Of a DNA stretch of 25,315 nucleotides, positions 1 through 8,018 are shown in pieces. This DNA comes from CAYXVU01 sp964468725 (lineage in GTDB: Bacteria; Acidobacteriota; Blastocatellia; UBA7656): positions 1-25,315 of the forward strand of contig CAYXVU010000069.1 in the NCBI GenBank assembly GCA_964468725.1. The letters are read 5' to 3'. The notes beneath the pieces are model-generated. The model searched no databases. It was not told the DNA's origin and was given only the letters and a program-made list of their open reading frames with translations. The first letter of the stretch is position 1. Each line of letters opens with the position of its first letter. The position numbers and the translations under genes are program-made.

Positions 1-1035
1 CGACTCAACTGGCTGCGAGGACAAGCCAATGACCCGTTCGGTTTCGTCTGCGCTTACGGAGCTTCGCGCGGGCTTATGGACAATCCCTACTCGATGCAAT
101 CGGAGGAGCCGAAAGAGCAGGTTGATCGAGTCGTTTCGCTGTTCCGCTCGAACACGCCGTTGATTGACCCCGATGTGCTTTTCAAAATGTTGCGCGGCGA
201 CTTGTCGAACTTCCGCAACGTGCCAAGCGAAGGGCTGCCTGCTGACGTTCAGAAAAAGATGGCGGAGAATCTGAAGCAACTGCTGCCGGAGGTCGGCGGC
301 TTTGATGTATCGCCGGAGGCGGCGGCGTTATCGCGCGTGCAGATGTACGGTGCGGATGTCAGTCTGCGTGACCTCAGCGATGGCTATAGCAGTCTGCTGG
401 CCTTGATCGGCCATCTCCTGCGCCACGCGCTATCGGCCAAAGGCTGGAAGTCTGCCCCATCAGACATGTGCGGCATCGTCTTGGTAGACGAGATTGATTT
501 GCACTTGCACCCGTCTTGGCAGCGGCGCGTGATGCTCGATTTGCAACAGGTCTTTCCGAATTTGCAACTCATCGCCACCAGCCATTCGGCAATGGTGGCG
601 GGGTCGGTTCCAAGCGATTCGATCATCGTCTTTCGCCGGACGGCAGAGACGATTGAGTTGCGGACGGAACTGCCTTCGGTCGAAGGATGGAAAGCCGATC
701 AGATTTATACCAGCCTCTTATTCGACTTGCCGACGACGCGAAACGTCGAGACGGAAAAGTTATTCAACCGCTACGCCACCCTGCTCAAAGAGAGAGGCCC
801 GGAAGATGAAGAGGTGCAAACCCTCGGCGCGCAGGTGTCGAAAGCGATGAAGCAGGAGAGCGGCGACGCTCTGCAAGGCGAAGCGAAAGTGGACGCGGAG
901 ACGCATAAACTGCTGGATGAACTGCTCGATCAGAAGTTCGCAGCTTTAGACGAGCAGACGCGCAATCAAGTGCTGGCAAAAGCCGGTTTGATTTTGGCGG
1001 ACGAAGGAGAAGGCCATGATACGAATTCAAACTGA
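1..1035 (+). CDS. SMC/ABC-like ATPase, PtuA-like (5' end missing)
   Basis: The frame is open from base 1, so the start and the Walker A lie left of the window; the first ATG seen (76) is internal. The visible part is the C-terminal half of an AAA_15/AAA_21-type ATPase. It carries an ABC-like signature (LRDLSDGYSS), a Walker B with catalytic acidic residues (IVLVDEIDLHLHP) and a switch histidine (ATSHS). After about residue 220 of the visible part it becomes charged and helical. The stop overlaps the next gene by 20 bp, which indicates translational coupling to the HNH nuclease. An ATPase of this kind beside an HNH protein is the architecture of Septu (PtuA/PtuB) and of the effector pair of some retrons. 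No Toprim domain is visible, so an OLD nuclease is less likely. The family call is firm; the defence role is inferred from the pair. Confidence 0.8.
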   Translation, partial: RLNWLRGQANDPFGFVCAYGASRGLMDNPYSMQSEEPKEQVDRVVSLFRSNTPLIDPDVLFKMLRGDLSNFRNVPSEGLPADVQKKMAENLKQLLPEVGGFDVSPEAAALSRVQMYGADVSLRDLSDGYSSLLALIGHLLRHALSAKGWKSAPSDMCGIVLVDEIDLHLHPSWQRRVMLDLQQVFPNLQLIATSHSAMVAGSVPSDSIIVFRRTAETIELRTELPSVEGWKADQIYTSLLFDLPTTRNVETEKLFNRYATLLKERGPEDEEVQTLGAQVSKAMKQESGDALQGEAKVDAETHKLLDELLDQKFAALDEQTRNQVLAKAGLILADEGEGHDTNSN

Positions 1036-1822
1036 TGGTCCACAGGGCGCGGAGTATGACAGATGGCGCGAGCGCGCCGACAGAGCGCGCGAGAAGAACT
1101 TAGAGGAATGGCGAAGGAATGAGCCTGTCAATCTGCGAGAGGATTTGTGGAAAGAGTTGAAATGGATATTTCTCAAAGCGGTGTTTCATGACAAGTGCGC
1201 CTATTGCGAAGGCAATTATTGCGCGGGCTACGCCGAACACGTCGAGCATTACCGCCCGAAAAAAGAGATTACCGAAGCGCGGCAGACGATCACTCATCCT
1301 GGCTATTTTTGGTTGGCTTACGAATGGCAGAACCTGTTGCTGGCCTGCGCGAATTGCAATAGCTCGCACTCTTCTTATCAAAGCGGCGAGAGAGTTTCGC
1401 ATCCGGGCAAGCTCAACGAGTTTCGCGTCACCGGCGGGCGCGTGCCGGAACCCTCCGCCAATCCAGCAGACTGGATGACCGACCTTGAAACGGAAAACCC
1501 GCTCTTGCTCAACCCCTATTTCGATGACCCGGAAGAGCACCTCACCTTTGATGACAAAGGCTTCTTGTACCCGAAAGACGGCAGCGAACGCGGCAAAGAG
1601 ACGATAGAGGTCTGCGATTTGAATCGCGTGGACTTGATTGATGCGCGAACGAAAGGTGCGACGGAACAAGTTGCCGCCAGATTCTTGAAGGACCTTATGA
1701 ATCCGCAACCGGGAAAGTTGTTCGACGTGAAAGACGAATTTTCCGCTTGGCTGAATCATTGTGTGAAGTTGAAAGCGGATGAATTATCGAAAAGGCATCG
1801 CCGTCAAGAAGACCGCGTGTAA
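1016..1822 (+). CDS. HNH endonuclease, PtuB-like / TIGR02646-like
   Basis: This 268-aa protein has a clear zinc-supported HNH core. C61-x2-C64 and C111-x2-C114 form the two zinc knuckles. EHVEHYRPK (residues 74-82) supplies the catalytic histidines, and W104-x-N106 with NCNSSH (113-118) completes the fold. The N-terminal 55 residues are charged and helical, and the C-terminal half has no motif I recognise. The start ATG at 1016 lies inside the upstream ATPase gene, so the two are one translational unit. HNH proteins of this sort are the nuclease subunit of Septu and of related retron effectors, where the ATPase partner licenses DNA or RNA cutting. No reverse transcriptase or methyltransferase is visible, but the upstream side is outside the window. 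Confidence 0.85.
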   Translation: MIRIQTDGPQGAEYDRWRERADRAREKNLEEWRRNEPVNLREDLWKELKWIFLKAVFHDKCAYCEGNYCAGYAEHVEHYRPKKEITEARQTITHPGYFWLAYEWQNLLLACANCNSSHSSYQSGERVSHPGKLNEFRVTGGRVPEPSANPADWMTDLETENPLLLNPYFDDPEEHLTFDDKGFLYPKDGSERGKETIEVCDLNRVDLIDARTKGATEQVAARFLKDLMNPQPGKLFDVKDEFSAWLNHCVKLKADELSKRHRRQEDRV

Positions 1823-2010
1823 AAGCTTGCATTGTGAGTCCTCTCCCGAAACTGCTTACGTCGCTTCTCGCCAATACCCACACCGTTCGATTGCCCTCTG
1901 CAACCAACGATTTCCTGCGCTTCTCGCATGACCTAACACGATGATAAAATCGCCAGTCACATTCAGCAGAGAATTCGATCTTGTGATCGCCAGATTATTT
2001 TGAGGGAGAG

Positions 2011-3366
2011 ATGGATTACAAACAGAACGTTTTAGAACTGATCGGCAATACGCCGCTGGTCAAACTCAATAAAGTCACCAAAGGCATCAAGGCGCTTGTG
2101 CTCGCCAAGATGGAATCGCTCAATCCGGGCGGCTCAGTCAAAGATCGCATCGGCATCTCGATGATTACCGCAGCCGAACGCGATGAACGGCTCAAACCCG
2201 GCGGCACGATTGTCGAAGCCACCAGCGGCAACACCGGCATCGGCTTGGCGCTTACCTGCGCTGTGCGCGGCTATAAAGCCGTCTTTGTGATGACCGACAA
2301 ATGCTCGGTCGAAAAAGTGCGTTACCTCAAATCGCTCGGCGCAGATGTCGTCGTCGTGCCGGTCTCTGCCAAACCCGATTCGCCCGATCACTATGTCAAC
2401 ACGGCGCGGCGCATTGCTAAAGAGACGCCGAACTCGCTCTTCGTCTTTCAATACGGCAATCCGGCTAACCCCGAAGCGCACTACCTGACGACGGGGCCGG
2501 AGGTATGGGAACAGACCGAAGGCCGCATCACCCATTTTGTGGCGGGCGTCGGCACGGGCGGCACAATCAGCGGAACCGGGCGATTTCTGAAAGAACGCAA
2601 TCCCGACATTCGGGTTATCGGCGCTGACCCTTATGGCTCGGTCTTCAAAACCTACAAAGAGACCGGGCAACTGCTGCAAGCGACGCCCTACCTCGTCGAA
2701 GGCATCGGCCAAGAGATCATCCCCGAAAACGTCCACATGAAATATATTGACGAAATCATCAACGTCACCGACCGCGACTCGTTTCAACTGGCGCGTCGCT
2801 TGGGGCGCGAAGAGGGGATTTTCTGCGGCGGTTCGACCGGCACGATTGCCGCCGCCGCTTTGCAAGTGGCACGCGCGGCGAGTAAAGACGATGTCATCGT
2901 CTTCATCGTCTGCGATACGGGCGAGCGTTATTTGTCTAAGTTTCTTTCGGATGAGTGGATGAAAGAGAAACGCATGCTCGGCCCGGAGAAGATGACCATC
3001 GGATTGCTCAACGAGTTGAAATCAACCGAAGCCCGCCCGCGACTGGTTTCAGTCAGCCCGCAAGACCGGGTAGGCGAAGCTTTGCAGTTGATGAACTCGC
3101 ACGGCTTTTCGCAACTGCCGGTGCTCGAAGAGGGGCAGTCGGTTGGCAGCCTGCGCGAAAGCCGCTTGATGGGCAAACTGCTGGAAAACCGCGACCTGAT
3201 CAATGCGCCGGTTGCCGAGGTGATGGAAAAGAGTCTGCCAGTGGTCAGCGAAGATGTGACGCTAGACGCAGCAATGAAGTCGTTGAAGAGTTCGCCCGCT
3301 CTGCTCATCGAAGAGTATGGCCGCATCGTCGGCATTCTCACGCGCCACGACGTGTTGGATGTATAA
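2011..3366 (+). CDS. cbs: Cystathionine beta-synthase (PLP enzyme with CBS pair)
   Basis: This 451-aa cytosolic enzyme has the fold-type II PLP domain of the cysteine synthase/cystathionine beta-synthase family. NPGGSVKDR carries the Schiff-base lysine K44, TSGNTG (71-76) binds the substrate carboxylate, and GVGTGGTISG is the PLP phosphate loop. Residues from about 335 to the end form two tandem CBS domains, the usual energy-sensing or S-adenosylmethionine-binding regulatory module. The N-terminal heme-binding segment of animal enzymes is absent. The expected reaction is serine (or O-acetylserine) plus homocysteine to cystathionine; a cysteine synthase activity cannot be excluded by sequence alone. 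A GAGGGAGAG stretch abuts the ATG. Two genes follow closely, so an operon is likely. Confidence 0.9.
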   Translation: MDYKQNVLELIGNTPLVKLNKVTKGIKALVLAKMESLNPGGSVKDRIGISMITAAERDERLKPGGTIVEATSGNTGIGLALTCAVRGYKAVFVMTDKCSVEKVRYLKSLGADVVVVPVSAKPDSPDHYVNTARRIAKETPNSLFVFQYGNPANPEAHYLTTGPEVWEQTEGRITHFVAGVGTGGTISGTGRFLKERNPDIRVIGADPYGSVFKTYKETGQLLQATPYLVEGIGQEIIPENVHMKYIDEIINVTDRDSFQLARRLGREEGIFCGGSTGTIAAAALQVARAASKDDVIVFIVCDTGERYLSKFLSDEWMKEKRMLGPEKMTIGLLNELKSTEARPRLVSVSPQDRVGEALQLMNSHGFSQLPVLEEGQSVGSLRESRLMGKLLENRDLINAPVAEVMEKSLPVVSEDVTLDAAMKSLKSSPALLIEEYGRIVGILTRHDVLDV

Positions 3367-3419
3367 TCGCCGCCGCTTCGCCTGAGCAGGCAAACCGCAC
3401 GGCGCGGGGAATCAAAGTC

Positions 3420-3689
3420 ATGCCCGGTAAGATTTACAAAGTGACGATCACCATGCCCGATTTGGCCGCCGCTCATGCCGAGCAGGAGGCGAAGGTCGAA
3501 TCGAACAGTTGGCCAACAGCGGTCAAATTGGCTTGCGAGGAGATCAGCAAACGCCCGCACGTTCTGGGCAAGCATATCAAAAGCGCGCGCATCGGGTTCA
3601 GCGTGTTGGAAAACAGCGCCGCGCCCACAAAGCCCAAACCCCGCGACGAGCGAGCCGAAACCGCACAAGGTTGCTTATTCGAGTTGTGA
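3420..3689 (+). CDS. Small conserved-looking hypothetical protein (89 aa)
   Basis: I do not recognise this family. The ATG at 3420 lies 54 bp after the cystathionine beta-synthase stop, and the ORF ends 23 bp before the radical SAM start, so it sits inside a tight same-strand run. The same frame is open upstream through the preceding gene, but that part is a shadow. The protein begins MPGKIYKVTITMPDLAAAHA, has an alternating beta/alpha look with a charged middle, and ends in a Lys/Pro-rich tail (about residues 70-80) with a hydrophobic LFEL end. There is no membrane segment and only one cysteine. A soluble accessory protein is the most that can be said. The downstream spacing supports it as a gene. 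Confidence 0.6.
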   Translation: MPGKIYKVTITMPDLAAAHAEQEAKVESNSWPTAVKLACEEISKRPHVLGKHIKSARIGFSVLENSAAPTKPKPRDERAETAQGCLFEL

Positions 3690-3712
3690 GGTTACGAGAT
3701 AGCGATCAAGCA

Positions 3713-4720
3713 ATGCACGAACCGGCTTACTTAAAACTACTGGCTGCGGGCAAATTGGCCGAGCGCGTCGAACGGTTGATGGCTCTGCTTTCGCAGTGCC
3801 GCATCTGCCCACGCGATTGCGATGTCAATCGCCTCGAAAACGAAGTGGCCGCCTGTTATTCGGGGCTGTTGCCCATCGTCTCTTCTTATACGCCGCACTT
3901 TGGCGAAGAGCCTGCTTTGGTCGGTCAACATGGCGCGGGCAATGTCTTTTTGGGGCTGTGCAACTTGCGTTGTGTCTATTGCCAGAATTATCAGATCAGT
4001 CAGACGTTCAAAGAGCAACGCCAAAACGAAGTCTCTTTCGAAAGGCTCGCAGAGATTTTTTTGGAGCTACAGGCGCGCGGCTGCCATAACATTAACTGGG
4101 TGTCGCCAACCCATTTTTCTTCGCAGTTGACGAAGGCGCTGCTCATGGCTGCCGAACGCGGGTTGCGCTTGCCGGTAGTCTATAACACCAACGCCTATGA
4201 CGCGGTTGAGGTGTTACGGTTGCTTGACGGAGTGGTGGATGTGTACCTGCCCGATCTCAAGTACAGCCATGAAGAGGCCGGGCGCGAGTATTCCAAAGTG
4301 ACCGAGTACGTTCGGCACGCGCGTGCCGCCATCAAGGAGATGTATCGTCAGGTCGGGCACCAACTGGTGTATGGCGAAGACGGACTGCTCAAACGTGGTT
4401 TGATTATCCGGCTGTTAGTTTTGCCCAACGACATTGCGGGCATCGCCGAATCGCTCAAATGGATACGGGAGGAGTTGTCAGAGAAGGTCACGGTGAGTTT
4501 GATGGCGCAGTACTTTCCGACCAACAAAGTCGGGTTGGAGCGCTATCCGCTGATCTCGCGCAAGATTCGCTGGCGGGAATGGGTGACGGCAATCGAGCAG
4601 ATGGAAGCGTTGGGGATGGAAGAGGGCTGGATGCAGGATTTTGATTCGGCAGCGGAATACTACCGTCCCGACTTTGGCGATGCGGCCAAACCGTTCAAAG
4701 ATATTACCGATTTTCAGTAG
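3713..4720 (+). CDS. Radical SAM protein, PflX/PflA-like (COG1313 type)
   Basis: This 335-aa protein carries the radical SAM cluster motif C83-x3-C87-x2-C90 (CNLRCVYC), directly after a glycine-rich loop (GNVFLGLCN). Four further cysteines near the N-terminus (C29, C32, C36, C48) could hold an auxiliary iron-sulfur site. This arrangement matches the uncharacterised PflX group of pyruvate formate-lyase activase-like proteins. A longer TTG-started frame exists from 3509, but it overlaps the small upstream gene and reads as low-complexity basic sequence, so the ATG at 3713 is preferred. The substrate is unknown. No glycyl-radical enzyme is nearby, so an activase role is not supported by context. 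It probably shares a transcript with the two genes upstream. Confidence 0.85.
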   Translation: MHEPAYLKLLAAGKLAERVERLMALLSQCRICPRDCDVNRLENEVAACYSGLLPIVSSYTPHFGEEPALVGQHGAGNVFLGLCNLRCVYCQNYQISQTFKEQRQNEVSFERLAEIFLELQARGCHNINWVSPTHFSSQLTKALLMAAERGLRLPVVYNTNAYDAVEVLRLLDGVVDVYLPDLKYSHEEAGREYSKVTEYVRHARAAIKEMYRQVGHQLVYGEDGLLKRGLIIRLLVLPNDIAGIAESLKWIREELSEKVTVSLMAQYFPTNKVGLERYPLISRKIRWREWVTAIEQMEALGMEEGWMQDFDSAAEYYRPDFGDAAKPFKDITDFQ

Positions 4721-4866
4721 AGGGTAAAGAGTTCGCATTGTCGGGCGATTGTCGCCAACTGAATGACTATTCATTTTGACGCATTCAAAGTAGGAGGAAC
4801 CGGAAAAAAGAGAAAAACCCTAAGAAAACCCGCACAAAATTTGGAAGCTGTGCTACAATCCCGGCT

Positions 4867-5031
4867 ATGAAATGTCCGAAATGTTTTAACCCCCTACGAC
4901 GGGTGGCGACCACCGAAGAGTCAGTTTGGTTTACCTGCCCGTTGGGTCACCGGTTTCACTCAGAGACCAGCAATGGCATCAGCGACGCTGAAGGTCATCG
5001 GTATGCGGTTGCTGCGGCTGGCTCGGAATGA
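4867..5031 (+). CDS. Tiny zinc-ribbon-like protein (54 aa)
   Basis: This short ORF starts with MKCPKC, followed at residues 24-31 by CPLGHRFH. That gives Cys3, Cys6, Cys24 and His28/His31, a plausible four-ligand zinc site. The C-terminal 20 residues are Ala/Gly-rich. It lies alone between the radical SAM gene and the end of the EPS operon. A TACAAT element (4854-4859) is only 7 bases before the ATG and there is no ribosome binding site, so the message, if real, would be nearly leaderless. An 11-bp hairpin follows the stop. The paired metal-binding motifs argue for a real gene; the length keeps confidence moderate. Confidence 0.5.
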   Translation: MKCPKCFNPLRRVATTEESVWFTCPLGHRFHSETSNGISDAEGHRYAVAAAGSE

Positions 5032-5037
5032 GATGCG

Positions 5038-5074
5038 CGGCTGCCTTAGTCTTGATGAGAGAGTAAGGCAGCCG
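5038..5074. terminator. Perfect 11-bp hairpin after the zinc-ribbon ORF
   Basis: CGGCTGCCTTA at 5038-5048 pairs perfectly with TAAGGCAGCCG at 5064-5074 around a 15-base loop. It begins 7 bases after the stop of the 54-aa ORF. No U-tract follows on either strand, so it may be a factor-dependent terminator, an mRNA-stabilising stem or a dispersed intergenic repeat. Confidence 0.45.
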
Positions 5075-5330
5075 TAGGGATGTTTCAGCGCCTCACAGCT
5101 TTTCCGGAAGGCTGTTCTTCGGCAGGCTCATTCGTCTCTTAGCCTTTGCTTACGCCAAATTTTACTCCCGAACGGCGCTCTGTTATCGGTTCGAATCGCG
5201 CTTTGTCATTCAGCGGAATTGGAGAAAAGAAGCAGTCAAAGGCTGCCATCATGGTATCCGATGAGCAGCAGTTTTTGACCGCACAGCAACCGGGACTCGC
5301 CGGTTTCGCGGCGCAGGCTTTGTTGGTCAG
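5075..5330. other. Intergenic stretch at the tail of the EPS operon
   Basis: No convincing gene is seen. The only structure noted is AACCGG (5288-5293) facing CCGGTT (5300-5305) around six bases. This lies just downstream of the XRE gene on the minus strand and could be a weak terminator for the EPS operon; the minus strand shows a short A-run rather than a T-run after it. Confidence 0.3.
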
Positions 5331-5687
5331 CTACTGATGCGGCGAGCGGTCGCCGCCTGCATAGAAGCGGCGCAGCAACTCATCCACTTCCTTTTTGCCG
5401 ATGGCTTCGAAGACGACTGCCGGAGGCACTTGCAACCCTTCTGCCAGTTTGAGCGCCGTTTCGACGTTCAAGGAGGTAACGACGGAAGAGAGAATCTTGG
5501 ATAACAGACCCTGATCGAATCCAGTTTGACGACAGAAATCAATTTGTCGCAATCCGTTGGCTTGCAGATGATCGTTGACCAGTTCGGCCAGCGGGCTGCG
5601 ACGCACGGCACTCTCCGCCGTCGGGCTGGGCGGAAAAGCCGAGTCGCTGCTGCGATGGGCGGCGAACTGAAAGATTGGTTTGGCCAT
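5331..5687 (-). CDS. XRE-family helix-turn-helix regulator at the EPS operon tail
   Basis: This 118-aa protein has a Cro/C1-type HTH from about residue 38 to 90. RQIDFCRQTGFDQGLLSKIL carries the recognition helix and LNVETALKLAEGLQVPP is the final helices. The N-terminal 30 residues are Ser/Pro-rich and probably disordered. The frame is open further upstream to 5741, but the ATG at 5687 has a strong AAGGAG (5695-5700) seven bases before it, so that start is chosen. It is the last gene of the minus-strand EPS run, 66 bp after the export gene. An autoregulatory role for the locus is plausible but inferred from position only. Confidence 0.8.
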   Translation of the reverse strand: MAKPIFQFAAHRSSDSAFPPSPTAESAVRRSPLAELVNDHLQANGLRQIDFCRQTGFDQGLLSKILSSVVTSLNVETALKLAEGLQVPPAVVFEAIGKKEVDELLRRFYAGGDRSPHQ

Positions 5688-5753
5688 GTGGGGACTCCTT
5701 GTTAAATAGAGTTGCCAAGACGCCGAGATCGGGTCGGACATCTTTCGCCTGCC

Positions 5754-6545
5754 TTACTGACCGCGCGAAATGAGAGTAACGAAGCTGGTCAAGCCGACGA
5801 TGCTGGCAATTTTACTGAGCGTTTTGAAGGTGTTGCCAGGCACAACAACCATATCGCCTGCGCGTATGGCAAGGTTCTCTTCCGGGCCGGCTCTGCCTTG
5901 CAAAATCTTTTTGACATTGACGGTCACAACCTGTGTGCGCCCGTCCTCAAATTGACGTAGGACGGATACTTTCGAACTGTTGCCGGTATCCGTGATGCCG
6001 CCGACAGCAGCTAACGCGTCGAGCACGCGCATGGGTTTTGACAAGACGACAACGCCGGGATTTTTCACATCACCCAGCACGCCAATCTTCGCGCTGTTGG
6101 CTTCGAGCAAAGATACGGTGACGCGCGGCTCTTTGATGAACTCGGAGATCGAAGTCGTGAAAAACTCCTGAAGTTGCGGCAACGTTTTGCCGACCACCGT
6201 GATATTGCCCATCAACGGATAATAAATCTGTCCGACCGGCGAGATGACAGCGCGCGGCACGGAATCATCCGGGTGTTTATCAACAAAGATGCCAAGTACA
6301 TCGCCCGCGCCGAGCCGATAGGTGTTCAAAAAGTTTTGATACACCGATTGAATGTGGTTTTGAATCGTTGCGTCATCCGCAGAAAAAGTTGCCGCCTCTT
6401 TGTGCCCTTCCGCATTGACCACGCGGGGACGCTCTTTGTCATCGTGCAAGGCCGCGCTTTGCGCCGCCGCCGGATGAGCGATCAACGCGCTACCGGCCAA
6501 TAATCCGAGCAGGAGAGAGAAAGCGAAACTCACCGTTTTTTTCAT
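5754..6545 (-). CDS. Polysaccharide export protein (Wza-like, Poly_export + SLBB)
   Basis: This 263-aa secreted protein has a signal peptide (residues 1-28, ending HPAAA before QS). The Poly_export domain runs from about 74 to 148 (YRLGAGDVLGIFV through EPRVTVSL). A single SLBB domain covers about 152-232 (IGVLGDVKNPGVVVL), and a hydrophobic C-terminal segment follows. Proteins of this family form the outer-membrane or periplasmic part of the channel through which EPS leaves the cell. There is no lipobox cysteine, unlike E. coli Wza. It is short, with one SLBB domain, like the export proteins of XrtA-type loci. The start lies 2 bp after the glycosyltransferase stop and has GAGGAGG upstream, so the two are translated from one message. 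Confidence 0.9.
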   Translation of the reverse strand: MKKTVSFAFSLLLGLLAGSALIAHPAAAQSAALHDDKERPRVVNAEGHKEAATFSADDATIQNHIQSVYQNFLNTYRLGAGDVLGIFVDKHPDDSVPRAVISPVGQIYYPLMGNITVVGKTLPQLQEFFTTSISEFIKEPRVTVSLLEANSAKIGVLGDVKNPGVVVLSKPMRVLDALAAVGGITDTGNSSKVSVLRQFEDGRTQVVTVNVKKILQGRAGPEENLAIRAGDMVVVPGNTFKTLSKIASIVGLTSFVTLISRGQ

Positions 6546-6547
6546 GA

Positions 6548-7924
6548 CTACCGGCCTCCTCGACCGAACAGAACCGTTTTGGCGGTCTCAAAGATGATGG
6601 CGGCATCGAGAACCAGTGATTGATTCTTGATGTAATAGAGGTCATAGGTCAATTTTTCGAGCGCGTCTTCAACCGATGCGCCGTAAGGATATTTAATCTG
6701 CGCCCAGCCGGTCAGCCCCGGTTTTACCAGATGCCGCTGGGTATAATAGGGAATCAGTTCGTTGAGCTGTTCGACAAAGATCGGGCGTTCAGGTCGCGGC
6801 CCAACAAAATCCATGTCGCCGCGCAGCACGTTGATGAACTGCGGCAATTCGTCGAGCCGAAGCTTGCGAATGATTCGGCCTATGCGCGTGACGCGCGGGT
6901 CGTCGGCATCCGCCCATACCGGGCCGGTATGCCGCTCGGCGTCAACGCGCATCGAGCGAAACTTGATGATCTTGAAGAGTCGCCCGTTTTTGCCGACCCG
7001 CTCCTGTGTATAGAAGACAGGGCCGCGCGATTCCAACTTCACAACCAGAGCGACCAACATCATGATGGGTAGCGACAACACGAAGCCGGTTGCCGCAATG
7101 GCGATATTCAAGACTCGCCGCAGGTGGCGGGCGACGCTCGAATAACGACTGCCGCGCGAAAAGATCAGCCATGATGGGCGCAACATCTCCGTAGCCACCT
7201 TGCCGGTCAGGCGTTCGTAATAGCTGGCGCTGTCTTCAACGGCGACGCGCCCGCTCAAAGTTAAGTTCAAGAGGTCGCCGGTCGGAATGCTGCCGCGCCG
7301 GTCTTCCATAGCCACCACAATGCGATCAACATTGTGGTGCGCAACCAGTTGTTCAATGTCGGAGGTTAAGCCGATGACCGAGGGGTTGATGAGACTCTTG
7401 CCGACCAGTTCCGGTTTGCTGTCCACAAAGCCCACGATGTAAAACCCCGATCCTTGTCGTTCAAGCGTCGCCCGCGCAATCTCGACGGCTTGGTTGCCGG
7501 AGCCGAGAATCAATACGCGCTCGCGCACACCGAGTTGCGGATGGTCGGAACCCCAATCTACGACTTTGCGCCAGAGGGCGATGGCCATAAAGCCGCAGCC
7601 CAAATAGATCAGGAAGATGCCGCGTCCGAGTTCCAGCGCTGGCAAGGCGTAAAACAGAATCGAAAGCGCCAACGCCGCGATGCAAAAGCTGATGACCAGA
7701 TTGAGCAGGACGCGCCGGTAGGCGTGCGTCTTGCGCCGGTCATAGAGGTCGAATAGATAAAATGCCAACTGGATGACCATAGTAGCGAGGAGAATTTTCA
7801 ACCAACCGCTTCGGTAATAGAATGCTTCCCACTGCTGATCCCCTGCGAGCCGTATATAGGCTGCGATAAATCCGATGCTCAGTAAGAGCGCGGTTTCTGC
7901 CGCAGCTAAAAATATCCGTCTCAT
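6548..7924 (-). CDS. EPS polyprenyl glycosylphosphotransferase (TIGR03013-like)
   Basis: This 458-aa membrane enzyme starts EPS repeat-unit assembly by moving a sugar-phosphate onto undecaprenyl phosphate. Four membrane segments fill the first ~120 residues. A Rossmann-like domain follows (ERVLILGSGNQAVEIA), then a fifth membrane segment, then the catalytic bacterial sugar transferase domain: FYTQERVGKNG, KFRSMR, LRLDELPQFINVLRGDM, VGPRPERP and KPGLTGWAQIKYPYG. The GASVEDALEKLTYDLYYIKN block and the FGRGGR end closely recall the XrtA/PEP-CTERM-associated transferase group. A TTG-started extension to 7957 is possible, but the ATG at 7924 has GGGAGG nine bases before it. It lies in the middle of the EPS operon. 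Confidence 0.92.
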   Translation of the reverse strand: MRRIFLAAAETALLLSIGFIAAYIRLAGDQQWEAFYYRSGWLKILLATMVIQLAFYLFDLYDRRKTHAYRRVLLNLVISFCIAALALSILFYALPALELGRGIFLIYLGCGFMAIALWRKVVDWGSDHPQLGVRERVLILGSGNQAVEIARATLERQGSGFYIVGFVDSKPELVGKSLINPSVIGLTSDIEQLVAHHNVDRIVVAMEDRRGSIPTGDLLNLTLSGRVAVEDSASYYERLTGKVATEMLRPSWLIFSRGSRYSSVARHLRRVLNIAIAATGFVLSLPIMMLVALVVKLESRGPVFYTQERVGKNGRLFKIIKFRSMRVDAERHTGPVWADADDPRVTRIGRIIRKLRLDELPQFINVLRGDMDFVGPRPERPIFVEQLNELIPYYTQRHLVKPGLTGWAQIKYPYGASVEDALEKLTYDLYYIKNQSLVLDAAIIFETAKTVLFGRGGR

Positions 7925-8018
7925 AACTCCTGTCCTCCCTGCCTGATCGGTCGGCAACTCATGAGTGGTTGAGGAGAGTTGTCCGACTCGTTCGCCGGTC
8001 GCGTATCTGGCCGACGGT

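Noticed and set aside
1100..1759. Long ORF (219 aa) on the minus strand opposite the HNH gene
   Set aside because: It is antisense to a clear HNH coding frame, shows no domain and has no start signal; it is a shadow.
3509..3712. TTG-started N-terminal extension of the radical SAM protein
   Set aside because: It overlaps the 89-aa gene, and its translation is basic low-complexity sequence unlike the family.
4792..4797. AGGAGG ribosome-site-like sequence
   Set aside because: No start codon follows within a usable distance; the zinc-ribbon ATG is 69 bases away.
5146..5337. 63-aa rightward ORF after the zinc-ribbon gene
   Set aside because: TTG start, no ribosome site, no recognisable pattern, and it runs into the end of the XRE gene on the other strand.
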